A stretch of 64,000 nucleotides of DNA, from assembly GCF_030127145.1 (NCBI RefSeq), contig NZ_CP126158.1, forward strand, positions 1,240,001 through 1,304,000, read 5' to 3'. Shown here piece after piece: positions 51,000 through 59,298 of this stretch (the first letter of the stretch is position 1; each line of letters opens with the position of its first letter). The translations under genes and the position numbers were made by a program. This stretch comes from Halobaculum halobium. GTDB taxonomy: Archaea; Halobacteriota; Halobacteria; Halobacteriales; Haloferacaceae. The notes beneath the pieces were generated by a model. It ran no database searches. It saw only the letters and a list, made by a program, of their open reading frames with translations, and was not told the DNA's origin.

Positions 51000-52640
51000 A
51001 TGATGAGTTCGACCCGCCGCTTCGACGCCCTCCGACTGAGCAGGCCGGAGGTCGCGGTGTTCGTCTCCGGCGTCGCGAGCATGGGCCTGGAGATCCTCGC
51101 CGGTCGGATGATCGCCCCGCAGTTCGGCAGCAGCATCTACACCTGGGGCACGATCATCGGCGTGTTCCTCGCGGCGCTCAGCTACGGCTACCACCGCGGC
51201 GGCAAACAGGCCGCCGAGCGCGCGACGAACGGCCGAATGGCCCGCGTGTTCCTGCTGACGGCCGCCTACGTCGCGGGGCTGATCCTCGTCGGCGACGTGT
51301 TGTTGCGCGCCACCTCGGGCTTCCCGCTCCCCGGTCGAGTCGCATCGCTGCCGGCGGTGACGCTGCTGTTCGGCCCGCCGACGTACCTCCTCGGCTACGT
51401 GAGCCCCTACGCCGCAGAGCTGTCCGCCAAGCAGGGGCTGGGCGAGGCGTCGGGGCACGTGTACATGCTCGGAACGGTCGGCAGCATCGTCGGGGCGTTC
51501 GCGACCACGTACTTCCTGATCCCCTCGCTCGGGATCGACCAGATCGCGCTGGTGTTCGGCGCGCTCTCGATCGCGACGGCGGTCGCGATCAGCCGGCCGA
51601 TCGGGCGCGAGCGCGCGACCGTCACCGGCTTCGTCGCGCTGCTGCTCGTCGCGTCGGTCGCGACCGGCGCCGCGGGCTACACCGTCGAGGGAGAAGTGGT
51701 GTACGAGACGCAGACGCCGTACCAGAACCTCCGCGTCGTCGACCTCGGGGACACCCGAACCCTCTATCTCGGCGGGCAGCGCCACAGCGCCATGGACCTG
51801 TCGGAGCCGAACCGGCACGTGTTCCAGTACACTCGCTACTTCCATCTGCCGTATCTCGTCGCGGACGACCCGGACGAGATCGACCGCGTGCTGTTCATCG
51901 GCGGCGGGGGATTCACCGGTCCGAAGCGATTCGTCCACGAGTACGAGAACGTGACCGTCGACGTAGCCGAGATCGATCCGGCTGTGATCGCGACGGCGAA
52001 GGAGTATTTCCGAGTCGAGGAGTCCGGGCGGCTGAACATCCACAACCAGGGCGGCCGGCAGTTCCTGCGTGAGACGAACCACACGTACGACCTGATCGTG
52101 CTCGACGCCTACCAGAAGGACAAGGTGCCGTTCGAGCTGACCACGCGGGAGTTCATGTCGCTCGCGAACGACCGCCTCGACGACGACGGGATCGTGTTCG
52201 CGAACGTCATCTCGGCCGCCAACGGCCCTGCCTCGCAGTTCTACCGCGCGGAGTACCGCACCATGTCGAAGGTGTACCCGCAGGTGTACAGCTTCCCGAC
52301 CGCCGGCGGCGGCGTGGTCCAGAACATCGAGCTGATCGCGACGAAGAACGACAGCCGGCTCTCGGAGGCGCAGTTGCTCGCGCGCAACGAGCGCCGCGAG
52401 GTGGGCGTCGACCTCGGCGCGGAGATCCGGACGTACGCCGCCGCGCCCCGGACGGACGACGTTCCCGTCCTTCGAGACGACCGAGCGCCGGTCGACAGCC
52501 TCCTGGACCCGATGGTCGGGCAGCGCTACGTGATCCAAGAGTCGAACGCGAGTGAGTCGGAAGGGGATCCCCAGCAGGGGCGTGAGCGGCGGGAGGCCGC
52601 TCCGATAGCCGTTCGAAGCGCGAGCGTCCGCTCGGGCTGA
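51000..52640 (+). CDS. Membrane-anchored spermidine-synthase-like protein
   Basis: A 546-residue protein (ATG at 51000 or 51003). The N-terminal half has six to eight transmembrane helices (for example VFVSGVASMGLEILAGRMIA). The C-terminal half is a spermidine-synthase-like Rossmann domain with VLFIGGGGFTGPKRF, VDVAEIDPAVIATAKEYF and YDLIVLDAYQKDKVPFELTT. Fusions of this type are widespread, and whether they make polyamines is unclear. It lies near genes for agmatinase and hypusine formation, but polyamine supply is only a suggestion. Confidence 0.82.
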   Translation: MMSSTRRFDALRLSRPEVAVFVSGVASMGLEILAGRMIAPQFGSSIYTWGTIIGVFLAALSYGYHRGGKQAAERATNGRMARVFLLTAAYVAGLILVGDVLLRATSGFPLPGRVASLPAVTLLFGPPTYLLGYVSPYAAELSAKQGLGEASGHVYMLGTVGSIVGAFATTYFLIPSLGIDQIALVFGALSIATAVAISRPIGRERATVTGFVALLLVASVATGAAGYTVEGEVVYETQTPYQNLRVVDLGDTRTLYLGGQRHSAMDLSEPNRHVFQYTRYFHLPYLVADDPDEIDRVLFIGGGGFTGPKRFVHEYENVTVDVAEIDPAVIATAKEYFRVEESGRLNIHNQGGRQFLRETNHTYDLIVLDAYQKDKVPFELTTREFMSLANDRLDDDGIVFANVISAANGPASQFYRAEYRTMSKVYPQVYSFPTAGGGVVQNIELIATKNDSRLSEAQLLARNERREVGVDLGAEIRTYAAAPRTDDVPVLRDDRAPVDSLLDPMVGQRYVIQESNASESEGDPQQGRERREAAPIAVRSASVRSG

Positions 52641-52887
52641 TAAAAGCGGACGCACATAGCTCGAACGAGCACGCGACCGATCCGTCGGGTCGTTCGCACC
52701 GTAGCCGGGACCGAATCCGTCGTCGACCGTCGGACTCGCCGACGGAAGACCGACTCAGCCACGTCACACCTGAGTGACTGGGGGTGGCGAGCGATCGGTG
52801 ATCGTGAAACCTGAGCGATGCGACGTGGCAACCATTGTCGCGAGCCACCGCCTTCAAGACAGTTCCGAGAGCATGCGACTGACACAC

Positions 52888-52995
52888 ATGAGTCTCACCG
52901 GCTCCGACCGCGTCTTCTGTCACGACTGTGGCAGGGGATTCGACTCCGCAGCAGAACTCGAACGACACGTACGAGAAGAACGGCTCAACGAGTAG
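52888..52995 (+). CDS. Short zinc-finger protein, one ligand apparently missing
   Basis: A 35-residue protein: DRVFCHDCGRGFDSAAELER with one clear CxxC and a following His, like a C2H2 finger. The usual second His position is absent (RHVREERLNE), so metal binding may be weak. The ATG at 52888 is preferred; an ATG at 52873 would add 5 residues. The 250 bases upstream hold nothing else I can support. Confidence 0.5.
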   Translation: MSLTGSDRVFCHDCGRGFDSAAELERHVREERLNE

Positions 52996-53007
52996 CGGCT
53001 ACCAGTC

Positions 53008-54066
53008 CTACTCGGCCTCGACGCGCTCGCGCGCCGCCGCCACGAGCAGCGGGAGGAACACCGTCGCGTCGCCGTAGACGGACGCGTTTCGGGCGTCCTT
53101 CTCCAGCTTCCCCCACGATCGGGCCTCTTCCAGCGTCGCCCCAGAGAGGCCGCCGGTCGCCTCCGGGTCCATCGTTATCTGCACCGCGTAGTCGTACGCG
53201 CGCGGCGTGACGAGCATCGTCTGGAGCGTGAAGTTCTTCGGCACGCCGCCGCCGACCAACAGACAGCCCGCGGTGTCCGCCTCGAACGCCATGTCCGTCA
53301 GCGGCGTCATGTCCGCCAGCGCGTCGAGCAGCAGGTCCGAGGTCTGACTGTACATCCACGCCTGCAGTCCGAGCACGGAGTCCTGTACCGCCGGGCAGTA
53401 CACCGGCACGTCGTGTTCGTACGCGGCGGCGGCGACGCCGGGGGCCTCCTCGACGTCCTCGCGCTCGTTGACCTCGGCGTTCGCGCGGCCCAGCTCGGCG
53501 GTCAGGTCGGCGATGGAGACGGCGCCGTCGCGCTCGGCCAGCGGGGGGAACACCTCGTCGCGGAGGTGCCCCTCGAACTCCGCGAAGTGCTCCTGCGGGA
53601 GGTAGACGTTGTAAATGCGGTCGACCTCCTCGTCACGGAGCTGCTCGTCGTGCTCGCGGAGGCTCTTGCCCTCCTGTCGCTCCTCGCCGTGGTGGTGTTT
53701 GCCGCCGGTCGCCTCGATCGCGTCGTGGGTCAGGTTCGCCCCCGTCGTCACGAGCGCGTCGACGTAGCCGTCGCGGATGAGGTCCGCGACGATCCGCCGC
53801 ATTCCGGTCGGCACCATCGCGCCCGCGAGCGAGACGAACACGGTGCAGTCGTCGTCGGCCCACATCTCCGAGAGCACGCCCGCCGCGCCGTGGACCGACT
53901 CCGCGCCGATCCCCGCGTGTCCGTACTGGTCGACCAGTTCGCCGACGGTCATGCCGCCGCGGACCCGCGCGTGACCGAGCGGGTCGTGATCGAACGCCTC
54001 GCGCTCGGGCGGGTGGTAGCCGCCGCCGTCGCTGTCGTCGCTCCCCTCGTGGCCCTCGTCGCTCAT
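53008..54066 (-). CDS. dys: Deoxyhypusine synthase
   Basis: A 352-residue protein. VSLAGAMVPTGMRRIVADLI and TTGANLTHDAIEATGGKHHH are NAD- and substrate-binding motifs of DHS, and VGGGVPKNFT contains the catalytic Lys277. The enzyme transfers an aminobutyl group to a specific lysine of aIF5A. In haloarchaea agmatine is thought to be the donor, with later removal of the guanidine. The acidic N-terminal 40 residues are halophile-specific. The aIF5A and agmatinase genes lie 1-2 kb upstream on the same strand. Confidence 0.93.
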   Translation of the reverse strand: MSDEGHEGSDDSDGGGYHPPEREAFDHDPLGHARVRGGMTVGELVDQYGHAGIGAESVHGAAGVLSEMWADDDCTVFVSLAGAMVPTGMRRIVADLIRDGYVDALVTTGANLTHDAIEATGGKHHHGEERQEGKSLREHDEQLRDEEVDRIYNVYLPQEHFAEFEGHLRDEVFPPLAERDGAVSIADLTAELGRANAEVNEREDVEEAPGVAAAAYEHDVPVYCPAVQDSVLGLQAWMYSQTSDLLLDALADMTPLTDMAFEADTAGCLLVGGGVPKNFTLQTMLVTPRAYDYAVQITMDPEATGGLSGATLEEARSWGKLEKDARNASVYGDATVFLPLLVAAARERVEAE

Positions 54067-54188
54067 GTCCCCCCGTCCGGTCGGGGGGCGCTTGAACCGC
54101 GTGGTTCGCGGGTCCGACGCGACGCCGTCGCGCCCGTGACTCGCCGGTCAAGGAACCCGCGGTCCGAGGCCACCCCCGATGTCGACGC

Positions 54189-54956
54189 TCACAGCCCAGT
54201 GGGGTGGTCGATGTAGCGCGTCTCCAGTCCCCAGTCGTCGGCCACCGACTGCAGCGCGCGCACGCCGAAGGTCTCGGTCGCGTAGTGGCCCGCAAGGAAC
54301 ACCGAAACGCCGGCCTCGCGCGCCTCGTGGTACGCTTTCGCTTTCGCCTCCCCGGTGACGAGCGCGTCGAGTCCCAGGTCCTCGGCCTCGCGAAGCCAGT
54401 CGCTCCCGCTGCCCGTGACGATCCCCACGTCCTCGAGTTCGTCGGGGCCGAACTCGAGCACCTGCACGCCCTCGCCGCCGTGATCGAGTTCCGCCTCCAG
54501 CGTCGCCGCGAGGTCGTCGGCGGAGGAGCCGTCGGGGACGACCCCGCGTTGGCCGACGTACTCCGGCCCGACCTGGCCGAACGGCTCGCGGTCGACGAGG
54601 CCGAGCACGTCGGCGACGCCGGCGGCGTTACCGAGGGTCTGGTGGCCGTCGAGCGGGAGATGCGAGACGTACAACGGCACGTCGTTCGCGACGAGGGGTT
54701 CGATGCGGTCGTACTCGCGGCCGGTCACGCGGTCGAGGCCCCCCCAGATCATCCCGTGGTGAGTCACGAGCGCGTCGGCGCCCACGTCGACGGCGGTCTC
54801 GACGGTCGCCTCGACGGCGTCGACGGCGAACGCGACCGTCTCGATCTCCCCGGTCTTCGACCCGACCTGGAGGCCGTTCGGAGAGGCGTCGAGGTCGGCG
54901 TACGCGTCGGTGTTCAGCTTCTCGTCGAGTCGGTCGACGAACGCGGATCGCTGCAT
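54189..54956 (-). CDS. Nif3-like dinuclear metal-centre protein
   Basis: A 255-residue Nif3/DUF34 protein. ALVTHHGMIWGG (His66, His67) and the C-terminal LAGHYATETFGV supply the dinuclear metal ligands, and SPNGLQVG is another family motif. Members form hexameric toroids and are linked to GTP cyclohydrolase-type activity, without proven function. It lies between the deoxyhypusine synthase and agmatinase genes on the same strand. Confidence 0.88.
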   Translation of the reverse strand: MQRSAFVDRLDEKLNTDAYADLDASPNGLQVGSKTGEIETVAFAVDAVEATVETAVDVGADALVTHHGMIWGGLDRVTGREYDRIEPLVANDVPLYVSHLPLDGHQTLGNAAGVADVLGLVDREPFGQVGPEYVGQRGVVPDGSSADDLAATLEAELDHGGEGVQVLEFGPDELEDVGIVTGSGSDWLREAEDLGLDALVTGEAKAKAYHEAREAGVSVFLAGHYATETFGVRALQSVADDWGLETRYIDHPTGL

Positions 54957-55032
54957 GCACGTGGGTTCGGCGGGCGGCCGTTTGTAGCCACCGTGTCGGC
55001 TGCGAGCGACGATCCCGACGGCGAGAGAGCCG

Positions 55033-55920
55033 TCAGTTCGCGTCCGCGGCGGCGTGCGAGTACACCGCCTCGCGCAGCAGTTTCCCCGCCAGCGCCGCGG
55101 CCTGCCCGTCGTCGCGGTCGTTCACTTCGACGGCGTCGACGCCGACGCAGTGGGGCGCGACCGCGCGGACGGCCTCGCGCATCTCCCGGGGCGAGAGGCC
55201 GAACGGCTCCATCGTCCCGGTGCCGGGCGCGAACCCCGGGTCCGCACCGTCGATGTCGATCGAGAGGTACGCGTCGCGGTCACCGAACCCGTCGTCGAAC
55301 TCGCGAGCCCAGTCGGTCACGTCCGCGGGCGCGACGACGGTCACGTCGGGTGCATCGGCGCGCTCCCACTCCTCGGGGGAGCCGGTACGCGCGCCGAGGA
55401 TGACCACCTCGTCGACGGTGGGGTACTCGCCCGTGTCGTCGCCGGCGGTGTGGTCGTCGTCCGCGCCGTCCGAGTCGTGCCCGTCGAGACACCGTCGGAC
55501 GACGCAGGCGTGGTTCAGCGGGTTGCCGTCGTAGGCGTCGCGGAGATCGAGGTGCGCGTCGAGCGTGACGAGCACGTCGGGTGCGGCGGCACGGACGCCC
55601 GCCCAGGTGACGGTGTGCTCGCCGCCGAGCATGAGGGGCACGGCGTCGTCGATGACGGCCGCGCGCAGTTCGGCGGTCAGGTGATCGAGATACTCGTCGA
55701 GCGCGTCCCACGCGGGCACGTCGCCCGCGTCGTGGACGCGGAGGTCGGAGAAGAACGAATCCGTCCGTCGGTCGTAGTCGTCGTACGTCGCGGCGAACTT
55801 GCGAACGCGGTCGGGGCCGAAGCGGGTCCCCGGCTGGAACGTCGTCGTCGCGTCGAGCGGCGCGCCCGTCAGCACGTAGTCGGCGCCGTCGCGGTCGGCG
55901 GTGGCGCCGGGGAAGCGCAT
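55033..55920 (-). CDS. speB: Agmatinase/arginase-family hydrolase
   Basis: A 295-residue ureohydrolase. GGEHTVTWAG, VTLDAHLDLRDAYDGN and LSIDIDGADPGFAPGTG carry the His/Asp ligands of the two Mn2+ ions. Its gene follows aIF5A by 3 bases. In Haloferax the neighbouring agmatinase-like protein is needed for hypusination of aIF5A, presumably removing urea from an agmatine-derived intermediate on the protein. So free agmatine may not be the only substrate. Confidence 0.9.
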   Translation of the reverse strand: MRFPGATADRDGADYVLTGAPLDATTTFQPGTRFGPDRVRKFAATYDDYDRRTDSFFSDLRVHDAGDVPAWDALDEYLDHLTAELRAAVIDDAVPLMLGGEHTVTWAGVRAAAPDVLVTLDAHLDLRDAYDGNPLNHACVVRRCLDGHDSDGADDDHTAGDDTGEYPTVDEVVILGARTGSPEEWERADAPDVTVVAPADVTDWAREFDDGFGDRDAYLSIDIDGADPGFAPGTGTMEPFGLSPREMREAVRAVAPHCVGVDAVEVNDRDDGQAAALAGKLLREAVYSHAAADAN

Positions 55921-55923
55921 GGG

Positions 55924-56301
55924 TTACCCGACGACCTTCCGCTGTCCCTCGTACTCGAGGTACTCGATGTTCTGGTCGGGCGTGAAGTCCTCGTCCTCGG
56001 GCACGCGCATCGTGAAGGTCTCGTAGGTGTCCAGGTCCATCACCTGCGCGTCGTCGCCGGAGACGGAGACGACCTGCCCCTGCTTACGCTGGATTATCGG
56101 CACCCAGACCTTCGCGTCGACGGGCTGGGAGAGCGAGCGCTTCTTGTCGTCGAACACGCCTTTGCCCTCGATTCGGGCCTTCGCGCTCCCGTGCTTACCG
56201 GGCTTGGCGGTGCTGTAGGCGTTGATCTTGCAGGGGGAGTCCTCCATCATCACGTAGCTCCCCTCTTGCAGCTCGCGGACCTGCTTCTGCTCTCTCGGCA
56301 T
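55924..56301 (-). CDS. eif5a: Translation factor aIF5A
   Basis: A 125-residue protein of the eIF5A/EF-P family. The N-terminal KOW-like domain carries the exposed loop KPGKHGSAK, where Lys36 is the hypusine site. The C-terminal OB fold ([20 protein letters not shown]) binds RNA. It eases ribosome stalling at proline runs and other motifs. First gene of a two-gene operon with agmatinase. Confidence 0.95.
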   Translation of the reverse strand: MPREQKQVRELQEGSYVMMEDSPCKINAYSTAKPGKHGSAKARIEGKGVFDDKKRSLSQPVDAKVWVPIIQRKQGQVVSVSGDDAQVMDLDTYETFTMRVPEDEDFTPDQNIEYLEYEGQRKVVG

Positions 56302-56432
56302 ACCACGCGGTTCCCGTCGGACCGGTATAAACGGTTTGATAGCGCCGGACGCGCGGGAGATCCGACGACGTGCTGCGCCGAGCGAGCACGGCTCACTACG
56401 TGATTATCTCCCGCCACGACGTAGGTGAGGTC

Positions 56433-56819
56433 ATGACCGACGACACAGACGCGCCGGCCGACGACGGAAACGACCGACACGGGAGCGACGACGAACCGGA
56501 CCACGCAACGATCGCCGGGGCGAGTGCTGCGGGATCGGAGGCCCCGATCGCCGACGAGAACCCGGCGGCGAAGGTGTACTACGACGACGGCGAGCCGGTC
56601 GTGCTCGCGGCGGCGTTCGTCATCGAGGGGTGGCCGTGGGTCGTCGGCTTCGATCAGGCCGGCACGGACGGCTACGACTACGTCTCGATCCCGATCGATC
56701 GGATCGTCGGCGTTCGCAGCCCGCGGTACACCGCCTTCTCGCACAACGGGCGCCGCGTCACCGCCTACGGCGTCATGGACGATGAGGTTCGGGAGTTCCG
56801 CGACCTCCTCCCGCTGTGA
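56433..56819 (+). CDS. Haloarchaeal protein of unknown function
   Basis: A 128-residue protein. The first 45 residues are acidic and disordered, then a compact beta-rich domain follows (VYYDDGEPVVLAAAFVIEGW, YDYVSIPIDRIVGVRSPRYT). GGTGAGG-like bases just upstream of the ATG at 56433 form a ribosome-binding site. No motif suggests a role. Confidence 0.6.
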   Translation: MTDDTDAPADDGNDRHGSDDEPDHATIAGASAAGSEAPIADENPAAKVYYDDGEPVVLAAAFVIEGWPWVVGFDQAGTDGYDYVSIPIDRIVGVRSPRYTAFSHNGRRVTAYGVMDDEVREFRDLLPL

Positions 56820-56872
56820 GACGCATCGCCGCCGGCGCCGCCAGTGACGCAGTCACCAGATGACCGACGCCG

Positions 56873-57631
56873 TCACCAGTCGATGATCTCGCGATCCCGC
56901 CAGAACCGCCCGCCGGGACCGTCGCGAACGCGCGCGAGCCACGTTGGCGTCTCGGCGCCCTCGGCGGGCGTTCGCGGCGCCTCCTCGCCGCCCATCTCGG
57001 TGTGGACCCAGCCGGGACACGCCGAGTTGGCGATGAGTCCATCCTCGGCGTACTCGCCGTGGAGATATTTCGTGAGCCCGTTCAGGCCCGTCTTCGTCAC
57101 GCGATAGGAGGGGGAACCGCCCGACTGCTCCTCGCCGAGCGCGCCCATCCCCGATGAGACGTTGACGACGCGCGGGGACTCGGTGTTCAGCATCGGCGGG
57201 ATCGCGTACTTGCACAGCAGCATCGGGCCGCGGAGGTTCACCGAGATGGAGTGGTCGACGTGGTGCGTCTGCTCCTCGTGCAGCGGCTCCCCGAAGTGGC
57301 CGACGCCGGCGTTGTTGACCAGGATGTCGAGTCCGTCCTCCGACTCGCCGATCCGATTCAGCGCGTCTTGGATGTCGCCCTCCTGACTCACGTCGAGGGT
57401 GACGCGCTCGTACTCGTCGGGGAGGTCGTAGGTGACGCTCCTGACGCCCGCGTAGACGGTCGCGCCCAACTCGGCGAGGTTGCTCGCGATCTCGGCGCCG
57501 ATGCCGCGGTTCGCGCCCGTGACGAGCGCGGCCTGGCCCGAGAGGTCGTCGTACAGATCCGGCTCCGGCGAGGGGTCGTCGCCGCGAGCGGGCGCGTCCG
57601 CGCCACCCGCGTCGGCGTCGCTGTCGGTCAT
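56873..57631 (-). CDS. Short-chain dehydrogenase/reductase
   Basis: A 252-residue SDR: TGANRGIG (TGxxxGxG, about 39-46), NNAGVG, a catalytic Ser in VNVSSGMG, and YRVTKTG supplying the YxxxK Tyr and Lys. The N-terminal 30 residues are an acidic tail. It oxidises or reduces a small alcohol/carbonyl with NAD(P). The substrate is unknown. Convergent with the preceding gene. Confidence 0.85.
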   Translation of the reverse strand: MTDSDADAGGADAPARGDDPSPEPDLYDDLSGQAALVTGANRGIGAEIASNLAELGATVYAGVRSVTYDLPDEYERVTLDVSQEGDIQDALNRIGESEDGLDILVNNAGVGHFGEPLHEEQTHHVDHSISVNLRGPMLLCKYAIPPMLNTESPRVVNVSSGMGALGEEQSGGSPSYRVTKTGLNGLTKYLHGEYAEDGLIANSACPGWVHTEMGGEEAPRTPAEGAETPTWLARVRDGPGGRFWRDREIIDW

Positions 57632-57654
57632 ACCCGGCGTAGGACGTCAGGCCA

Positions 57655-58107
57655 TTACGGCGTTTCGACCCGGAGCGGCCGGAACGACTCGCCGGTCCAG
57701 CGGTACGCGACGATCTCCTCCGGCGCGACGATCGCGTAGACGTAGCCCGTCCACGTCGCGCGCTTGTGGTCGATTTCGGAGGGTTCAGCCGGGCCGCGCG
57801 GGTGGCTGTGGTAGAAGCCGACCACGTCGCGACCGCGGGTCTCAGCGTTCTCAATGGCCGCGACGGTCTCCGCAGGGTCCAGTTCGTAGAAACGTTCGGG
57901 GTCGTCGGCGACGTTCGCGACCGGAACCGCCTCGGCGACGCGGTCGGCCGTATCCGCGTCGCGCTCCCCGCGCTCCGTGTCGGCGTCGCCCGCGCGTTCC
58001 CCGAGAAGGACGCCGCACACCTCCGCGGGCGCGCCCGCGACGCGGCGCTCGCGGAGGATCTCACGCACGTCGGCCGGCACCAGCAAGCGGCCCGCGGACA
58101 CAGTCAC
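57655..58107 (-). CDS. JAMM/MPN+ metalloprotease (desampylase candidate)
   Basis: A 150-residue JAMM-domain protein from the GTG at 58107. The acid residue in EVCGVLLGE and the metal motif FYHSHPRGPAEPSEID (HxHPxGPxxPSxxD) are complete, so zinc-dependent isopeptidase activity is expected. HvJAMM1 of Haloferax, of similar length, removes ubiquitin-like SAMPs from proteins. Its gene starts 4 bases after the isomerase stop. Confidence 0.85.
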   Translation of the reverse strand: MTVSAGRLLVPADVREILRERRVAGAPAEVCGVLLGERAGDADTERGERDADTADRVAEAVPVANVADDPERFYELDPAETVAAIENAETRGRDVVGFYHSHPRGPAEPSEIDHKRATWTGYVYAIVAPEEIVAYRWTGESFRPLRVETP

Positions 58108-58111
58108 ACCC

Positions 58112-58705
58112 CTACTCGAAGTCGCGCCGCATCGCGATCTCGAACCACGGGCACAGGCGCAGTTGCCGGTACCACTCGGGGTGCTCGTGGAGGTGCTCGT
58201 AGTCGACCCACAGCAGTCCCGCGATCTCCTCCTCGTCGGGGTCGAGGGCGTCGTCCTCCAGCGTGACTTTCAGGACCGCACAGACCTCCCACTCCAGCCC
58301 CGCGTTCTCGAAGTAGCGCTTGTACTCGAAGCGGTCGGTGAGCGTCACGTCGTCGTACTGGTCGGGGGTGATCCCGAGTTCCTCCTCCAGCCGCTCGCGT
58401 GTGGCCTCCTTCTGCGTCTGCCCCTCGACGGGGTGAGAGGCGACCGTGCCGTCCCAGAACGTGCCCCACAGGCGCTTGCCGGGCGCGCGCTGGCCCAACA
58501 GGAGGCGGCCGTTCGAGTCGAAGACGAGGCAGGTGAACGCGCGGTGGCGGATGCCGTCGCCCGTGTGGGCGTCCAGCCGGTTCACCGTGCCCTGCGGGTT
58601 GTCGTCGCTGTCGACGGCGATCACGTCCTGGAGCGCGTTCTCGTGGTCCGAGTCCTCGCTCGCGGTCGCCGCGGCGTCGCTCGCGTCGGCGTCCTCTGTG
58701 CTCAT
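58112..58705 (-). CDS. idi: Isopentenyl-diphosphate delta-isomerase, type I
   Basis: A 197-residue Nudix-fold enzyme. FWDGTVASHPVEGQTQKEAT and RERLEEELGITP form the Nudix-like box, and CLVFDSNGRLLLGQRAPGKR precedes it. The C-terminal YRQLRLCPWFEIAMRRDFE matches haloarchaeal IDI. The enzyme interconverts IPP and DMAPP for ether lipids and carotenoids. The ATG at 58705 is chosen over 58732. Confidence 0.88.
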   Translation of the reverse strand: MSTEDADASDAAATASEDSDHENALQDVIAVDSDDNPQGTVNRLDAHTGDGIRHRAFTCLVFDSNGRLLLGQRAPGKRLWGTFWDGTVASHPVEGQTQKEATRERLEEELGITPDQYDDVTLTDRFEYKRYFENAGLEWEVCAVLKVTLEDDALDPDEEEIAGLLWVDYEHLHEHPEWYRQLRLCPWFEIAMRRDFE

Positions 58706-58786
58706 ACGCCGTGGGTCGTGAGGGCGGACCATGACCGCTTCGGTCGACCGCGACGGGACCCCCGCTGGTGACCCGGCGGGCGAGAC

Positions 58787-59200
58787 CTAGCCGAGCCGTT
58801 CGTCCAGAATGAGTCGCGTCTTCGTCCCCTCGATCTCGTCGAGTTCGCGGGCGCGCGTGATGAGTTCGTTGACGGCGCGGGTGTCCACGCAGTCGACGAT
58901 GAGCACGATGTCTTCTTGTCCCGACACCTGCCACACGAAGTCGACTTCCTCCCAGTCTGCCAGCCGCTCGGAGACGGCGCTGGTGTTGACGTTCATGTCG
59001 ACGCTGATCTCCACCATCGCCTTCACGTTCCCCGTGCGCGTCGTGACCGTGAACCGCTCGATCACGCCCTCGCTGGTCATCCGGTCGACGCGGTTTCGCA
59101 CCGTCCCCTCGCTGGTGCCCACCTCCTCCGCGATCTCCGTGTACGGCGTCCGGGCGTCCCGTCGAAGGAGGTTCAGAATGCGCCGGTCGAGATCGTCCAT
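58787..59200 (-). CDS. Lrp/AsnC-family transcriptional regulator
   Basis: A 137-residue regulator: N-terminal winged helix (DLDRRILNLLRRDARTPYTE, then GTSEGTVRNRVDRM) and C-terminal RAM domain (FVWQVSGQEDIVLIVDC). Members bind amino acids and palindromic DNA as octamers. The gene diverges from carA, with a perfect palindrome between them, so carA and its own gene are likely targets. I set the start at 59200 where the helix begins. Confidence 0.88.
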   Translation of the reverse strand: MDDLDRRILNLLRRDARTPYTEIAEEVGTSEGTVRNRVDRMTSEGVIERFTVTTRTGNVKAMVEISVDMNVNTSAVSERLADWEEVDFVWQVSGQEDIVLIVDCVDTRAVNELITRARELDEIEGTKTRLILDERLG

Positions 59201-59232
59201 ACACGCCCTTGCCGGAGGGACGGCAAAAGAGA

Positions 59233-59247
59233 TTACGAATTTCGTAA
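59233..59247. promoter_or_regulatory. Perfect palindrome between lrp and carA
   Basis: TTACGAA (59233-59239), T, TTCGTAA (59241-59247) is an exact 15-base palindrome, 33 bases upstream of the regulator start and about 52 bases upstream of the carA ATG. CACTTATG (59266-59273) downstream is a TATA box about 25 bases before the ATG at 59299, so the carA mRNA is probably leaderless. A second half-like GTAACTCGTAA (59289-59299) runs into that ATG. Confidence 0.6.
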
Positions 59248-59298
59248 CTGAGCTTCGAACGACGCACTTATGTGCCGCCAGAGGATGTGTAACTCGTA

